From Dinochytrium kinnereticum (lineage: Eukaryota > Chytridiomycota > Chytridiomycetes > Chytridiales > Chytridiaceae), in assembly GCA_027604005.1 (NCBI GenBank), contig JADGJT010000289.1, positions 1-30,642 on the forward strand: 30,642 nucleotides of DNA. The letters are read 5' to 3'. Within the stretch, counting starts at the first letter, position 1; every line of letters starts with the position of its first letter. The translations under genes were made by a program, and so were the position numbers. This document shows positions 1 through 9,489 of the stretch, one piece after another. A model generated the notes under the pieces. That model was not told where the DNA came from. It was given only the letters and a program-made list of their open reading frames with translations, and did no database searches.

Positions 1-128
1 TAACCCTAACCCTAACCCTAACCCTAACCCTAACCCTAACCCTAACCCTAACCCTAACCCTAACCCTAACCCTAACCATAACCCTAACCCTAACCCTAAC
101 CCTAACCCTAACCCTAACCCTAACCTTA
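1..128. repeat. Telomeric repeat (TAACCC)n
   Basis: The window starts with about twenty uninterrupted 6-nt units, TAACCC on this strand and GGGTTA (TTAGGG type) on the other. One CCATAA variant lies near position 77. The C-rich strand reads 5'->3' from base 1, which is the orientation of a true left chromosome end. TTAGGG is the common telomere repeat of many fungi and of animals, so by itself it does not identify the organism. Confidence 0.97.
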
Positions 129-300
129 CCCATAGCCCTAATCTTAAACCCTAAACCTAAACCTTGACACTAACCCTAACCTTAACCTTAACCTAAACCT
201 TAACCTTAACCTTAACCCTAACCTTAACCCTACCCTTACCCTTACCCCTAATCCTTTTTTTACCTTAGCCCTAACTTTAACCCTAACCCTAACCTTAACC
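129..300. repeat. Degenerate telomere-like repeat (subtelomere boundary)
   Basis: Directly inside the canonical array the repeats become variant: CCTTAA, CCTAAA, CCCTTAC and TTTAACC units mixed with a few canonical ones. This is the usual look of old telomeric sequence no longer maintained by telomerase. It stops sharply at about 300, where retrotransposon coding sequence begins. Confidence 0.9.
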
Positions 301-302
301 CA

Positions 303-764
303 CCTGACTCGAAAGGACAGACAGGATACTTGGTGCAAGTATCTGGGTCACTTGTCTCATGGCGATCAGGTAAACAGGGAATAACTGGTACTTCATCTGC
401 TGAAACAGAGCTCATCTCTCTATATGAATGTGTACAAGAGTGCAAGAGCATCATGTATACTATAGAGTCAAGTCAAATGGTGATGAGCAAACCGATGCTT
501 ATCTTTGAGGATAATTCTGCTGTAGTCTCTATGATACGGACCAAGAAGAGAACTCATGATAATCGGCATATTGATCCTAAGTATTTTCGTGTTTGTGAAG
601 AAGCAGCGAATGGGATCATTAGGGTCAATCACATTGCGGGAACTGAACAGCCAGCAGACTTACTTACAAAAGTAGTCAAGGCTGATATCTTTCTTAGGTT
701 ACGACCTTTGCTTAATCTAAGAAAGATCAGTGAATTCGACATTCCTTCGGTTACCCAACCTTGA
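303..764 (+). pseudogene. Copia polyprotein fragment, RNase H domain
   Basis: The open frame reads from the telomere junction to TGA at 762-764 and has no start codon of its own, so it is a remnant. Motifs typical of Copia RNase H appear in order: DSKGQTGY near the start, a W-R-S-x-K-Q stretch, SSAETELISL (catalytic Glu), FEDNSAVV (catalytic Asp), an R-H-I-D segment (Asp), and near the end H-I-A-G-T-E-Q-P-A-D-L-L-T-K. The visible sequence has no internal stop or frameshift, so truncation is the main damage and it may be fairly recent. Confidence 0.9.
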
Positions 765-1300
765 TGCCGAGGGGGAGTGTCGCGATGAGGCGGCACCAAG
801 GTGTGGGAACAATTGTAGATTGTTTCCCTATCATTTGTGCCAGAAGGATAAGAACTAGAATATCATTAGTAATACAAGAAAAAAGAAGTTGTTCTTGTTG
901 AAGAACAGTTGAGGACTGCAGGCAGAGTGCACAAGGGGTGACTCTGTGCTGGCTGAGACCCTGAGAGCAAGAGGCTCTACAGGGAGACATCACAGCTAAG
1001 CCAGGGGGGCTTACTGTGAGGGGGAGCAAGTACCAAGGGTCCTTGCAGGTAGAGGTGATGATCTGAGTTGCGGGAGGCAGCGAGATGATCTAGCCTTATC
1101 TGGAGGTTCTGGAGGACTTGGCTCTGCCCAGGTTAGAACGACGTCTCCCTTGACCAGCTTAGTGACTGGCACGTCGGCGGATGGGCTAGAGAGCCATCCT
1201 CAGGGTGATTACACTAATAACCCTAGAGTTTACTATAAAGATCCCCATATATATATTTATTAGGGGGACATGGAGTCCCAAAATCCTAATAATTGATCTT
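303..1300 (+). mobile_element. 5'-truncated Ty1/Copia LTR retrotransposon, 3' end
   Basis: The frame from 303 to 764 is the last part of a Copia-type RNase H domain. A purine tract at 769-777 (GAGGGGGAG) follows the stop and is immediately followed by TGT at 778, the expected arrangement of polypurine tract and 3' LTR start. A TATAAA-like box near 1232 would fit an LTR promoter. I could not find a clear inverted TG..CA end, so the right boundary is a guess and could lie several hundred bases further. Everything upstream of the RNase H domain (gag, protease, integrase, reverse transcriptase, 5' LTR) is missing; the element abuts degenerate telomere repeat. Confidence 0.75.
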
Positions 1301-1929
1301 AATACATTTCTTCTTCAAGCCTCGAATGTGACTCTCAGGGTCCTTGCCCATAAACCTTCCAAGGGCCATTGTTCTTTGCTAGACTACCTGTACACGTACC
1401 TTTTCTTTTCTCGAGTCCTGGACGCAACCACCAGTTCTAGCGCTAATTCTGATTTCCCCAGTAGAACCAGAAGTGCGTGGTCTGATCCTTGTTTAATACA
1501 ACCCCCAAGTCAAGTCTCTTTTATTCAATGTCAAACCTCCTCTTTTATACCCGCTCCCCTTCCGATAAATACCGAGAACAGTGCAAAAAAGAAAATAAGC
1601 ACCGCTCGTCCCGCGACGCGACGCGTTAATAAGCTCTCGCAACCTTTCCACCGCCCCTTGCCAAACATTCATGACCCATGGCACAATTTTTATCACTCTG
1701 TCGTTTCGTTTCTAAACATGTAAGCTGTTTGCGATATACTTGGAATGTTTTAAGGTGAATGCCTTGAAACACCAAGGAGGATCAATCATACTAAAAATAG
1801 TCCACTACCCCCTTTATTTGTTTTATTTAACTAATTCTATTCTTTTATTGCCGATGAAGCATCTTAATTGCTTTTAATTATAAGCCATAATACGATATAA
1901 CGAGCGTACGCTGGCGGCTGTTGGATTCA
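1301..1929. other. Subtelomeric non-coding stretch
   Basis: No convincing gene is seen. The longest open frame (1205-1723, plus) is low in recognisable protein character and probably chance. The left part may still belong to the Copia LTR. The right part is AT-rich and would carry the 3' untranslated region of the minus-strand gene ending at 1930. Confidence 0.5.
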
Positions 1930-4566
1930 TCACCACATGCAGGTTACTGAAACCAATACAGCCGCAGCAACAGTAAGCAGCCCCCGAGCCTCCCTCAAAC
2001 CATTTCCGGCCGCACTTCTCACAGTCGGAGCCGCACTACCCCCACCAGTACTGGCAGTAGGCAATGACATCGATACCACCACTGTTGAAGTGACGGGAAC
2101 GAAAGGCTCAGGAAGCACAGCTCGAACTGCCTCCCAAACCTCAGTGCGGATGTAAGGTTTTTCAACCTGAACAAACGTCTCGGCTGCTTTTGGGACCCAC
2201 TCGGCTGGATAGTCCAATCCAAAAGGACCCTGAAGAGAGTATTTTTGGGTCACTGGCAGTCTGGCGAGGATTGGGACGGTGAAGTTGGTTGGGAGGATTG
2301 AGGTGGAGGGGGTGGTGGGTATGAAGGCGGATACGATGTTGACTAGCGTTGAGGACTCAAAAGATGTTGGGGAAAAGGGTATGCCAGTGTATCCACCGTA
2401 GACATAGAATTTGACACCTTGGCCATCACGCATCGACCTTTCGTAAAGTATGGAAAAGAAATGGCGAGTAAATAAAAGCCGTTATTTTTGCTGTTTTTTC
2501 TGTACATCCCTAACCAGAAAAAACCATAACAAATAATTCATTGATTACCTAACAAACGAAGAGCAAGCTCCTCCACAAAGTCCATCACTCACTATAGCAA
2601 TATTCTCCGGCAACCATCCATTCTTCAACTTTGGAATGGTTGGCCAAGAATCCTCCTCGCACTTTAGCTTAAAAAACGATGAAAGCTCTACCGAGCCCGC
2701 CCCACGGTCTTTCCGAGTGGTTTCAGTAAGAATAGAGGTGGCGTTGATGGCGGTTGCATTCTTAGAAAGGTCAAGTAGGCCACCTTCCAAGAGCGTCTTA
2801 ATAACTGGGGTCAGGCGGAACTGATCGACAAGGGAGGCAGTGCCTGGGAGAAGATACTATTTGTTTTTGGTTTTTGGATAGAAGAAGAGTGAAATTGAGA
2901 AGAAAAAATGGAACGATTATGTTAAAGGATAATAGTTAATGATGCAATATATCTCACCTCAACCAAACCCTCAGCAGCGCAATTATCCATCCCAGAATTC
3001 AGCGATACATCAACTAGTAATCTCTTCGCTCCCATTTCTTCCAACTTCCTCAACCCCTCAGTAACACCTGTAACCCAAGAGGGAGCGTTCGGCCTTGCGT
3101 CAAATGAGCTCAGTCCAAAAGACTGAAGCAGGAACATTCCAGTGATGCCATCATCCATCATATAAAACCCATAGTTCTCACCCATGGGAGTAATATTGCT
3201 GCTCAAACTCACAGTACCACGGCGTGACAGCTTCATTGGCGAACTTTCCGATTCAGTTAGGGTAGATTCGGAAAACCCTACGGCTATCCCGTCATGCGAG
3301 TTTGGTGAAAGAACGTCATCCAAATCATGTCGATTCATGGGGCCCGCTGAGGCCTGAAAAGAGAATACTGGTTCTTCCATATCCACATCATTCTCAACGC
3401 CACGAAAGCTCGGGAACCCTATTTCATCCGGGCCAGTGCAAAAAAACCCCCAGTAACTACCCCTTCGAACAAATGGAGCTGAGAGCCTCTTGCTTCCTAT
3501 CCAGGGAACCGTGACAGTGATGGACGAGCCGGAAGGTGACGAAAGAACGTAAGTTCTCTCGGTCCTTGCGTTCCGCCCAAGGAACGGTGTAGAGTAGAAT
3601 GAGCCGCTCAAGTCACCGAAGATTCCATCAACCTCCAGAAACCGAGAGTAAAGCGCGTTGTTGAATCGGGATTCGGGGGTGCGTGATTTCCCAGAGAATG
3701 TTGCCGCGTAGTCCTGTATAGCTTTCTGTGGTTGGTGAGGTCAGAACAAAAACAGATGGTGTTTGTCGATGGATTTTTTAATGAAAACTGTGGATGGGAA
3801 CAGATACAATGTACACACCAAAACTGGGACACCGTCAACGGAAAGAACAGTATACCCGACCAACTGCTCCAGAGTCAAACCACCAGGGACGGTGACATTC
3901 TCCCAAGCTGGGATCACTTGTCCCTTGAAAACCATTCCAACCAACTTGATCACAGGCGATGTAGCCCCGCCAGGGTACTCCGCAGCCATATGCCAAGGTT
4001 GATTGAAAGTGAAAGTGCTGATACAAGAGGGCATGTAAACAATATTATGATCCCTTAGCGACTCCAGGAGCATCCATATTCTGCTGTAAAGATCAAACTG
4101 CTTGGTGATGGTCGAGTTTGCAGCAATCTTTTCCAGTTCGGCAACGACATCAACGTTATTCTGAAACAGTGGCTCTGGAGGTCTCACATTGAGGTCAGTG
4201 TAGGGGTACCTTTTCACAGAATAATCATGTGGAAGTAATGATGTTAAGAAAAAAAAACAGGTGGAATAAAAAAATCATAATATACATCTCAAAGAATCTG
4301 ATGAGGTTCCCAACATGATCCGTCCTAAACTGCTCGCTGATGTCAAAATAGTCAAAGCACTCGTATATCTCAGCAATCGTCGGATACCCAGGTCCGGAGA
4401 TACTCCTACAGGGTAAACTATCGGCTTAAGAACAAGGAGTATAGAGTCAGCATTCTTCCACCCTTTATTATAACTCACAAGGATTTAAAGTGGTGGTCGT
4501 GCTCAGCTGTCCTTGAACGCCAGCAAAAGACGCAGCAGCCGCCACAAGCAATGACAACGTCTTCAT
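1930..4566 (-). CDS. S41 peptidase-like (tail-specific protease/CPAF-like) GPI-type surface protein
   Basis: Six exons on the minus strand: 4566-4475, 4405-4286, 4209-3819, 3725-2958, 2856-2549 and 2437-1930, giving 728 residues in a continuous frame. The N-terminus is a signal peptide (MKTLSLLVAAAASFAGVQG). The C-terminus is a Ser/Thr/Gly-rich linker plus a hydrophobic tail (LLTVAAAVLVSV), as in GPI-anchored proteins. The body resembles fungal S41 proteins: a GFYMMDDGITGMFLLQSF stretch, then GAKRLLVDVSLNSG, then SDGLCGGACSSF. In such proteins the motif near C-x-S-x-C carries the catalytic Ser; here the third position is Gly, so activity is doubtful. The first donor (GTTATA, 4474) is non-consensus; the stronger GTGAGT four bases earlier breaks the frame, so the exon 1 junction is the weakest point. 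Confidence 0.8.
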
Positions 4567-6289
4567 GATGGACTCGATGGATGAAAGAGCGGTTTCCTTT
4601 TTCTGGAAGAGATGGATTCTTGCTGCTTAGAGACGAGAAGAAAGTTCAACACTTTCATGACGAACGTCACGGTTTGAGACGAAGGCCATGTAGGTACGTC
4701 GGCGTGTGACAAAAGACTCCGCCCAGTCGATAGGTTTCAGTCGATAAGTTTTAGAGCTTTAATGTTAACGAAGCATCCAAATTAAGAGGCAGCCATTCTT
4801 TCTTCCTTCTATTACACTGACATGGAGGAGAGACTTTTAGTTGTGGCCATTCAGGCAGTTCCATCTTCCGACGCTACGTACAGCCCATCCTTGGAATCTG
4901 CTCATGTCTGATAGTCCTCTCTAGCAATAGCTGTCATAATCCTCAGCCTCCTGACTGACACTAATAAGCACATGCTATAGATGAAACGCCAGGTCACCTT
5001 GCATCTCTCTGCTGATCAGTTGGGGTCCATTTCGATTGACAAGAGGGAAATGGAGTTTGTCAAAGCCCAAGTGCTGCAACGAAATTGAAAGATGCGAGGG
5101 AGGTTGGAAGTAGAAAATCTGACGAAAGCTAAATGCACGTTAATTTATGTGATGTATGAATCCCATTCTGGATTCATTCCACGCGAATACCGTTAAAGAA
5201 AGTTTTTTTTGACTGTTTTCTCATAGACTTTATAACTTCCCTTACGATACCATAACTTCATGATATCAATGAAGCAAGGTGTGTTTAAGAAACTGGCGTA
5301 AGAAAGCTGGATCAGGGTCATGGAAAATCCTGGATGCCATTGAACGGTGAAGACTTCAATATCTGAAAAGCTTTACGTGAAAATATCCAAAGCTGCGGCT
5401 CAGCTTTAGAAGAAAGGCGAGCGGAAGAATGTGACTCGGATACGTAAGTATGGCATATTGGCATCCTGCATTTTAACAAAGCATGACCAAAATCGCATTA
5501 GCCATCAAGGACGAGAACGTGGACGATCCCTAATATTCAGACCAAAATGGATACACGGTCTTATGACTATTGATTAAGGTCATGAGGCTGCAAGAGCAAG
5601 TAATTCAGAGACCAGGGCAATCCATCCAGCATAAGCATGCCTGATTCATGGGGAAAGCATCATCCATAACCATGATGATAAAAAGATGGCCATAAAACAC
5701 GAGCAGTCTTATTCAGGCAATGGAATAGATAGCAGTAGATGTGGTTTAGAGGCTTGGTTCCCATCGCAATGAGCCACCGCTCAGAAAGAGAGATAAAAGA
5801 TAGAGCAACAAAAAAAACAAGCAAATGGAATGTCAGCCATTGAACGGAAGTGACTTTATACTATAGAGTCCGACAGGTTACGTCGCCTTACCCTTCCGCA
5901 TTCCTCTGAGCGCAGCATTGCCGGCAAACGTTTGATGAGAACAACCAAGCAATCATGGCTTTCACAGTCATGTTTTTTTTGAGGAAAGGTTCATATGTTC
6001 ACAGCTTATGCGAATGGGATGAAAGAGAGCACAACACCTCACCCACAAACGAACAACGATGAGAGCCATTCTCAGCTAGTCCCAGCAAAAGGGAAGCAAC
6101 GCCCCCTCATCTATCCATCTTACCGCACAGGTAGTCTACAGCATCCATCAACCCGATTACCTGCCCACCATGCAAAAATCTCGACCAATCACTATCCAGC
6201 AAAGCATCGGAGAATTCCCCAAAATTCTCACTCAAATCCGCAGTTCGTCAACAGAGATAAAAAGCCCCCCTTCCCCTTCGCTGTCAGGC
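4567..6289. other. Long intergenic region, no gene seen
   Basis: About 1.7 kb between the S41-like gene and the U1 gene. Open frames are short and unconvincing on both strands. The first part holds the upstream region of the S41-like gene, including a short direct repeat of AGTCGATA near 4725-4745. A small perfect inverted repeat (GAATCC / GGATTC) lies near 5158-5175. I see no tRNA, no known ncRNA motif and no mobile-element coding. Confidence 0.5.
6254..6266 (+). promoter_or_regulatory. TATA-like box of the U1 gene
   Basis: GATAAAAAG lies about 25-35 nt upstream of the mapped U1 5' end (6290), the usual distance for a TATA element. snRNA promoter elements are poorly conserved in fungi, so this rests only on sequence and spacing. 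Confidence 0.4.
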
Positions 6290-6453
6290 ATACTTACCTG
6301 GGAAGGGTGTCCTGTGATCACTCAGGCGGGGTACCAGGGCGATTGTCTGGCCATTGCACTTATCGTGCTGGACTTTGGCCTTCACACTCTCTTCGGGGAG
6401 TCGTGATTCCACAATTTTTTACTCCGGTGACTCGCGTTCGCGCGGTTACCGGG
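6290..6453 (+). ncRNA. U1: U1 spliceosomal snRNA
   Basis: U1 snRNA base-pairs with 5' splice sites at the start of spliceosome assembly. The 5' end reads ATACTTACCTG, the universal splice-site-recognition sequence. Stem-loop I has the stem CCTG/CAGG around a loop with TGATCAC, the U1-70K binding type. Stem-loop II shows CCATTGCAC, matching the AUUGCAC loop bound by U1A. Stem-loop III ends in a UUCG-like loop (CTCTCTTCGGGGAG). An Sm site follows (CAATTTTTTAC), then stem-loop IV (CCGGTGA..CGCGTTCGCGCG..TTACCGG). At 164 nt it matches the compact metazoan-type U1, not the large budding-yeast form. All key elements are intact, so it is probably functional. An overlapping plus-strand reading frame is a shadow. 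Confidence 0.95.
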
Positions 6454-7318
6454 CCAATACACTCTAAAGTAGAAAAACGAAATACCCTGACTCCAGGGAA
6501 CTGAAAGCATGAAACGCACTCCAGAATGTTTCAGTGGTTTACTTCAGAATGAATATCTTACCGCGAAGGAAAAATGGTAGTTTGGATGGTTGACGAGGGA
6601 TATCATTGAAGTGCTCCTCTGAGTCTTGGCACGCAGGGACGTAACACGAGCCAGTAGCAGATTTATATCTATTTTCTTTGCTATTGGGTATTTTACTTCC
6701 ATCTCACCCTCAAGTTCCTTCTTCTCTTTCTCCGGAATCAGTCGTCACGGCAATATGGGCGTGGGAGACGTGAAGTCAGCCAACACATTCACCTTGGCAG
6801 TCTCGTCCCTTTAACTTCACACCAGCGAAACCATAATTGTTTTCTTCTGAACTTTAAAACTCATCGTTTGCAGGCGCTTAGGCCATCCTTCTCGTATTGC
6901 ACAATATAATTAACAGTGAGTCTTCATAAAAATTTTGTATAGTGAATATTTCGTCATGCAAGTAGAAAGAAAGAAAGAAAGGACAAGCCTAAACAAAAAC
7001 TTAAAAAACACAATAAAAAGGGAAGAAGCAGAAGAATAAGAACGTGATCCAGAGCCTATAAAAAAAAGTAAAAATAAAAATAAAAAGTATATAGGAAAAA
7101 TGTAACTGGAAAAGAAGATCAAAAGTAAGTATTCAGACAAAAGTAAGTATTCAGAGAAATGATTGTAAGTCATCAACTGAAAATGTCAACATTTATCTTC
7201 CTAGCAAAAAGGAAATAGAAGAAACAGGGAGGAGGATACGCGGGATGAAAAAAGAGCAATAAAACGATATCGCAGACCGATAAAAGACTTTGAACCATAA
7301 AGGAATACTTCCAAATAT
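6454..7318. other. Intergenic region between U1 and the mucin-like gene
   Basis: About 0.9 kb. It holds the U1 3' flank, an A-rich/purine-rich stretch (about 6960-7120, including GAAA runs), and an 18-nt tandem duplication at 7120-7155. The right end is the 3' side of the minus-strand wall-protein gene. A short minus-strand open frame (6544-6702) is not convincing as a gene. Confidence 0.5.
7120..7155. repeat. 18-nt tandem duplication containing GTAAGTAT
   Basis: The unit CAAAAGTAAGTATTCAGA occurs twice head to tail (7120-7137 and 7138-7155) with no mismatch. Each copy contains GTAAGTAT, the exact complement of the first eight bases of the U1 RNA encoded about 0.8 kb upstream. Confidence 0.85.
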
Positions 7319-8895
7319 CTAGAAGGCAAACACAGCCACAAAAGCGCCAACAACCATAGCAATCATCGACCCAACAACCTCACCAGCACCGTTGTTTACG
7401 TTCAAGTTGTTGCCAGCTGCCCTGGTATTAGCAGCCTGGGCAGTAACAGCGGGAGGCAGAGACGAGGACTTGGCATCTCCATAGTTAGGAACATACGCAT
7501 ACCCAACCTTGGGAGAGGTGGTGGGCTTTCGGGTGTTGCCAACAGGAGCAACAAAGTTGGCAGGGGGCGGAGGAGCTGTGTAGACAGGAATAACAGGCGC
7601 AGCGGTCTCATCCTCCTCGCAGTCCTCGGATGTGGAGGTCTCGTCGTCGCAGTCAGCCTCAGTCTCGGTGACAGGAGTGGAGGTGGGGACGGCGGCCCTG
7701 GCGCTGGTGAGGGTGACGATCTGGTCCTCCCATTCCTCGCATTCCTGCAGACACAACAAGGTTAGACAAAGTGGCACTGGTTGTACAAGCAATGATTGTG
7801 CCACAGATCAACGCCCCTTCATCCCATTCGTTGTTAGTGCGGCCTGCTTTCCGCGCAGGAGACGCTAGGCTGAGGGCGGAAGGAAGGCAGGCAGAGGGCA
7901 GCAATACTCACATCAGAGTCCACAATCTCGTAGCGAATGACGGGGGTGTTCCCAGTTGGCGCCTTCAGGCTGGACGGCGGTGGAGCCGGCGCAGACGAGC
8001 CATAAGGCGAGCCAGGGACCGGCGCTGGCGCCGGGGCGGGCGCAGGAGCAGGCGAGCCGTAGGGAGATCCAGGAGCAGGGGCGGGAGCGGGCGAGCCGTA
8101 AGGAGATCCAGGCGCTGGGGCAGGAGCAGGCGCAGGGGCGGGAGCGGGCGAGCCGTAAGGAGATCCAGGGGCTGGGGCAGGAGCAGGCGCAGGGGGTTTA
8201 GGGGAGTAAGCGGGAGGAGACTCGGGGGCCTTGCTGCTGACGGGAGCTTTGGTCTCACTGGGAGGTTTAGGGGCATAGTAGCCACTATCGGCCTTCGTCG
8301 TGGTAGAAGCAGTGGGTGCCTTGGTGGAGGAGGAAGATGAACCAGGGGCACCGGGAGCATAGATCATGGTGGTGGTCGTGGTAGTGGTGGTGGTGCTCTC
8401 GGTGATAGGGCCCTTTGTAGAAGAGGAAGCCGTCGAGATGGATGTAATGTCATACTTCACGGTAGTAGTTGTGCTGTGAGTCAGCGCATTTGATGAGCTT
8501 GAAGGGGAGACTTCGTACTTTGCAGTGGTGCTAGAAGTGGTGGCGGTGGTGGTGGTGGTGGTTGTCTCCTGCGGCGCCTTCGAAGAGCTGGGAGAAGGCA
8601 CATCGTACTTCATAGTGTTTGTAGTGGTAGTCTCAACAACAGGGGCCTTTGTCGATGAAGGAGACGGAACCTCGTACTTAACGGTGGTGGTGGTCTGAAC
8701 GTCAGGAGCCTTTGTTGTGGAGGTAGAATGAGCGGGAGATTCGTACTTGACAGTAGTGGTCTCAGCGACAACGGCCTTTGACGAGGAGGATTTCGGGTTG
8801 GCAGGGTGATAGTCTCCATATCCACCCTTCTGAGCAACAGCACCCGAGGCCATCAAGATGGCAGAGGCGATAGCGAGCTTCTTGATTCCAATCAT
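7319..8895 (-). CDS. Mucin/extensin-like Ser/Thr/Pro-rich GPI-type wall protein
   Basis: Two exons, 8895-7912 and 7744-7319, separated by a 167-nt intron (GTGAGT..CAG), give 469 residues. A signal peptide (MIGIKKLAIASAILMASGAVA) opens the protein. Residues about 35-190 contain roughly five degenerate units of Thr-rich sequence, V/M/A-K-Y-E/D, and a Pro-Ser-rich piece ending in TKAP or SKAP. Residues about 230-310 are a Pro-Ala tract interrupted by GSPYGSPAP. A short acidic segment with several Cys follows across the exon junction (ECEEWED...). The C-terminus (NNGAGEVVGSMIAMVVGAFVAVF) looks like a GPI attachment signal. Such proteins are heavily O-glycosylated components of the fungal wall or cell surface. 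No enzymatic domain is seen. The splice is well supported because both exon frames join in phase 0. Confidence 0.85.
7990..8210 (-). repeat. Pro-Ala / GSPYG coding minisatellite
   Basis: Within the wall-protein gene, imperfect tandem units encode (PA)n-P-G-S-P-Y-G-S at least four times. They differ in the number of Pro-Ala dipeptides. This type of array expands and contracts readily and may vary between strains. Confidence 0.8.
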
Positions 8896-9046
8896 TCTGA
8901 CGACGACGCTGGTGGTTCGGTGTGGGTAAGTCTAGCGATGGCGATGAGGGCAGTCTATGCAGGAGGGGAAGGTCTAGAGGGAATGCGGGATGAACGACTG
9001 CAGCAGAAGTGCGGAGAGGAAGAGTTGAGAGGGACAGGTTTGGCAA

Positions 9047-9100
9047 CGGTCGTTTGTATTTATTCGACCGCACATGATTTAGTGCACGGCCTCCCATTGG
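9047..9100 (-). promoter_or_regulatory. Promoter elements of the wall-protein gene (TATA, CCAAT)
   Basis: On the minus strand a TATA-like AATAAATACA (9055-9064) lies about 160 nt upstream of the ATG at 8895. A CCAAT pentamer (9096-9100) lies about 30 nt further upstream. The TATA-like element sits between the inverted hexamers CGGTCG (9047-9052) and CGACCG (9065-9070). Confidence 0.4.
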
Positions 9101-9489
9101 TCAGATCTGGCTGACATGGGCGGTCCCCAACCAGTCATTTGTGTCTTGTGCAACAAACACCGCAGCAGTCACACATGCCGCCATGAGTTGCCTGACGAAT
9201 GGGAGAATTTCAAAATGTTGAGGAGGCAACTGCCCTACGAATTGCCTGCGAATCCAACCTTGACGCAAAACTCAAACATTTGGATCCACTATCTATTTGT
9301 TGTAATCAACACCTTAATGTTGAGCTGGATAACTTGCGAATATAAGAAACATGGGGGGGTAATCGCCACCTTAATAACTACTGACGTTGTTCATTAATTT
9401 TGCTATTCCACTCACAGGTCGCGCGGATCTAATCACTAGTGTGCCAACTCGCACAATTAAAACATTCGAAGCCGTTGAAAAAAATGTAA
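9101..9489. other. Intergenic, nothing recognised
   Basis: This lies between the wall-protein promoter and the 3' end of the first Cys-rich gene. A 93-codon plus-strand open frame at 9116-9397 shows no known motif and no supporting splice or promoter signals. Confidence 0.5.

Noticed and set aside
1205..1723. 172-codon plus-strand open frame after the Copia fragment
   Set aside because: No motif, low-information composition, and it overlaps the probable LTR and 3' flank of the neighbouring gene.
5995..6504. 169-codon plus-strand open frame
   Set aside because: It runs straight through the U1 snRNA gene; the translated sequence has no protein features.
6544..6702. Minus-strand frame with a GTAAGA donor-like end (MEVKYPIAKKIDINLLLARV...)
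   Set aside because: It has exon-like composition, but I could not find a partner exon, promoter or homology. Left as unproven.
7771..8340. 189-codon Arg/Gly-rich plus-strand frame
   Set aside because: It is the antisense shadow of the Pro-Ala repeat of the wall-protein gene.
9116..9397. 93-codon plus-strand frame with CVLCNKHRSSHTC
   Set aside because: The Cys/His spacing briefly suggested a zinc finger, but there is only one pair group, no recognisable domain and no promoter context.
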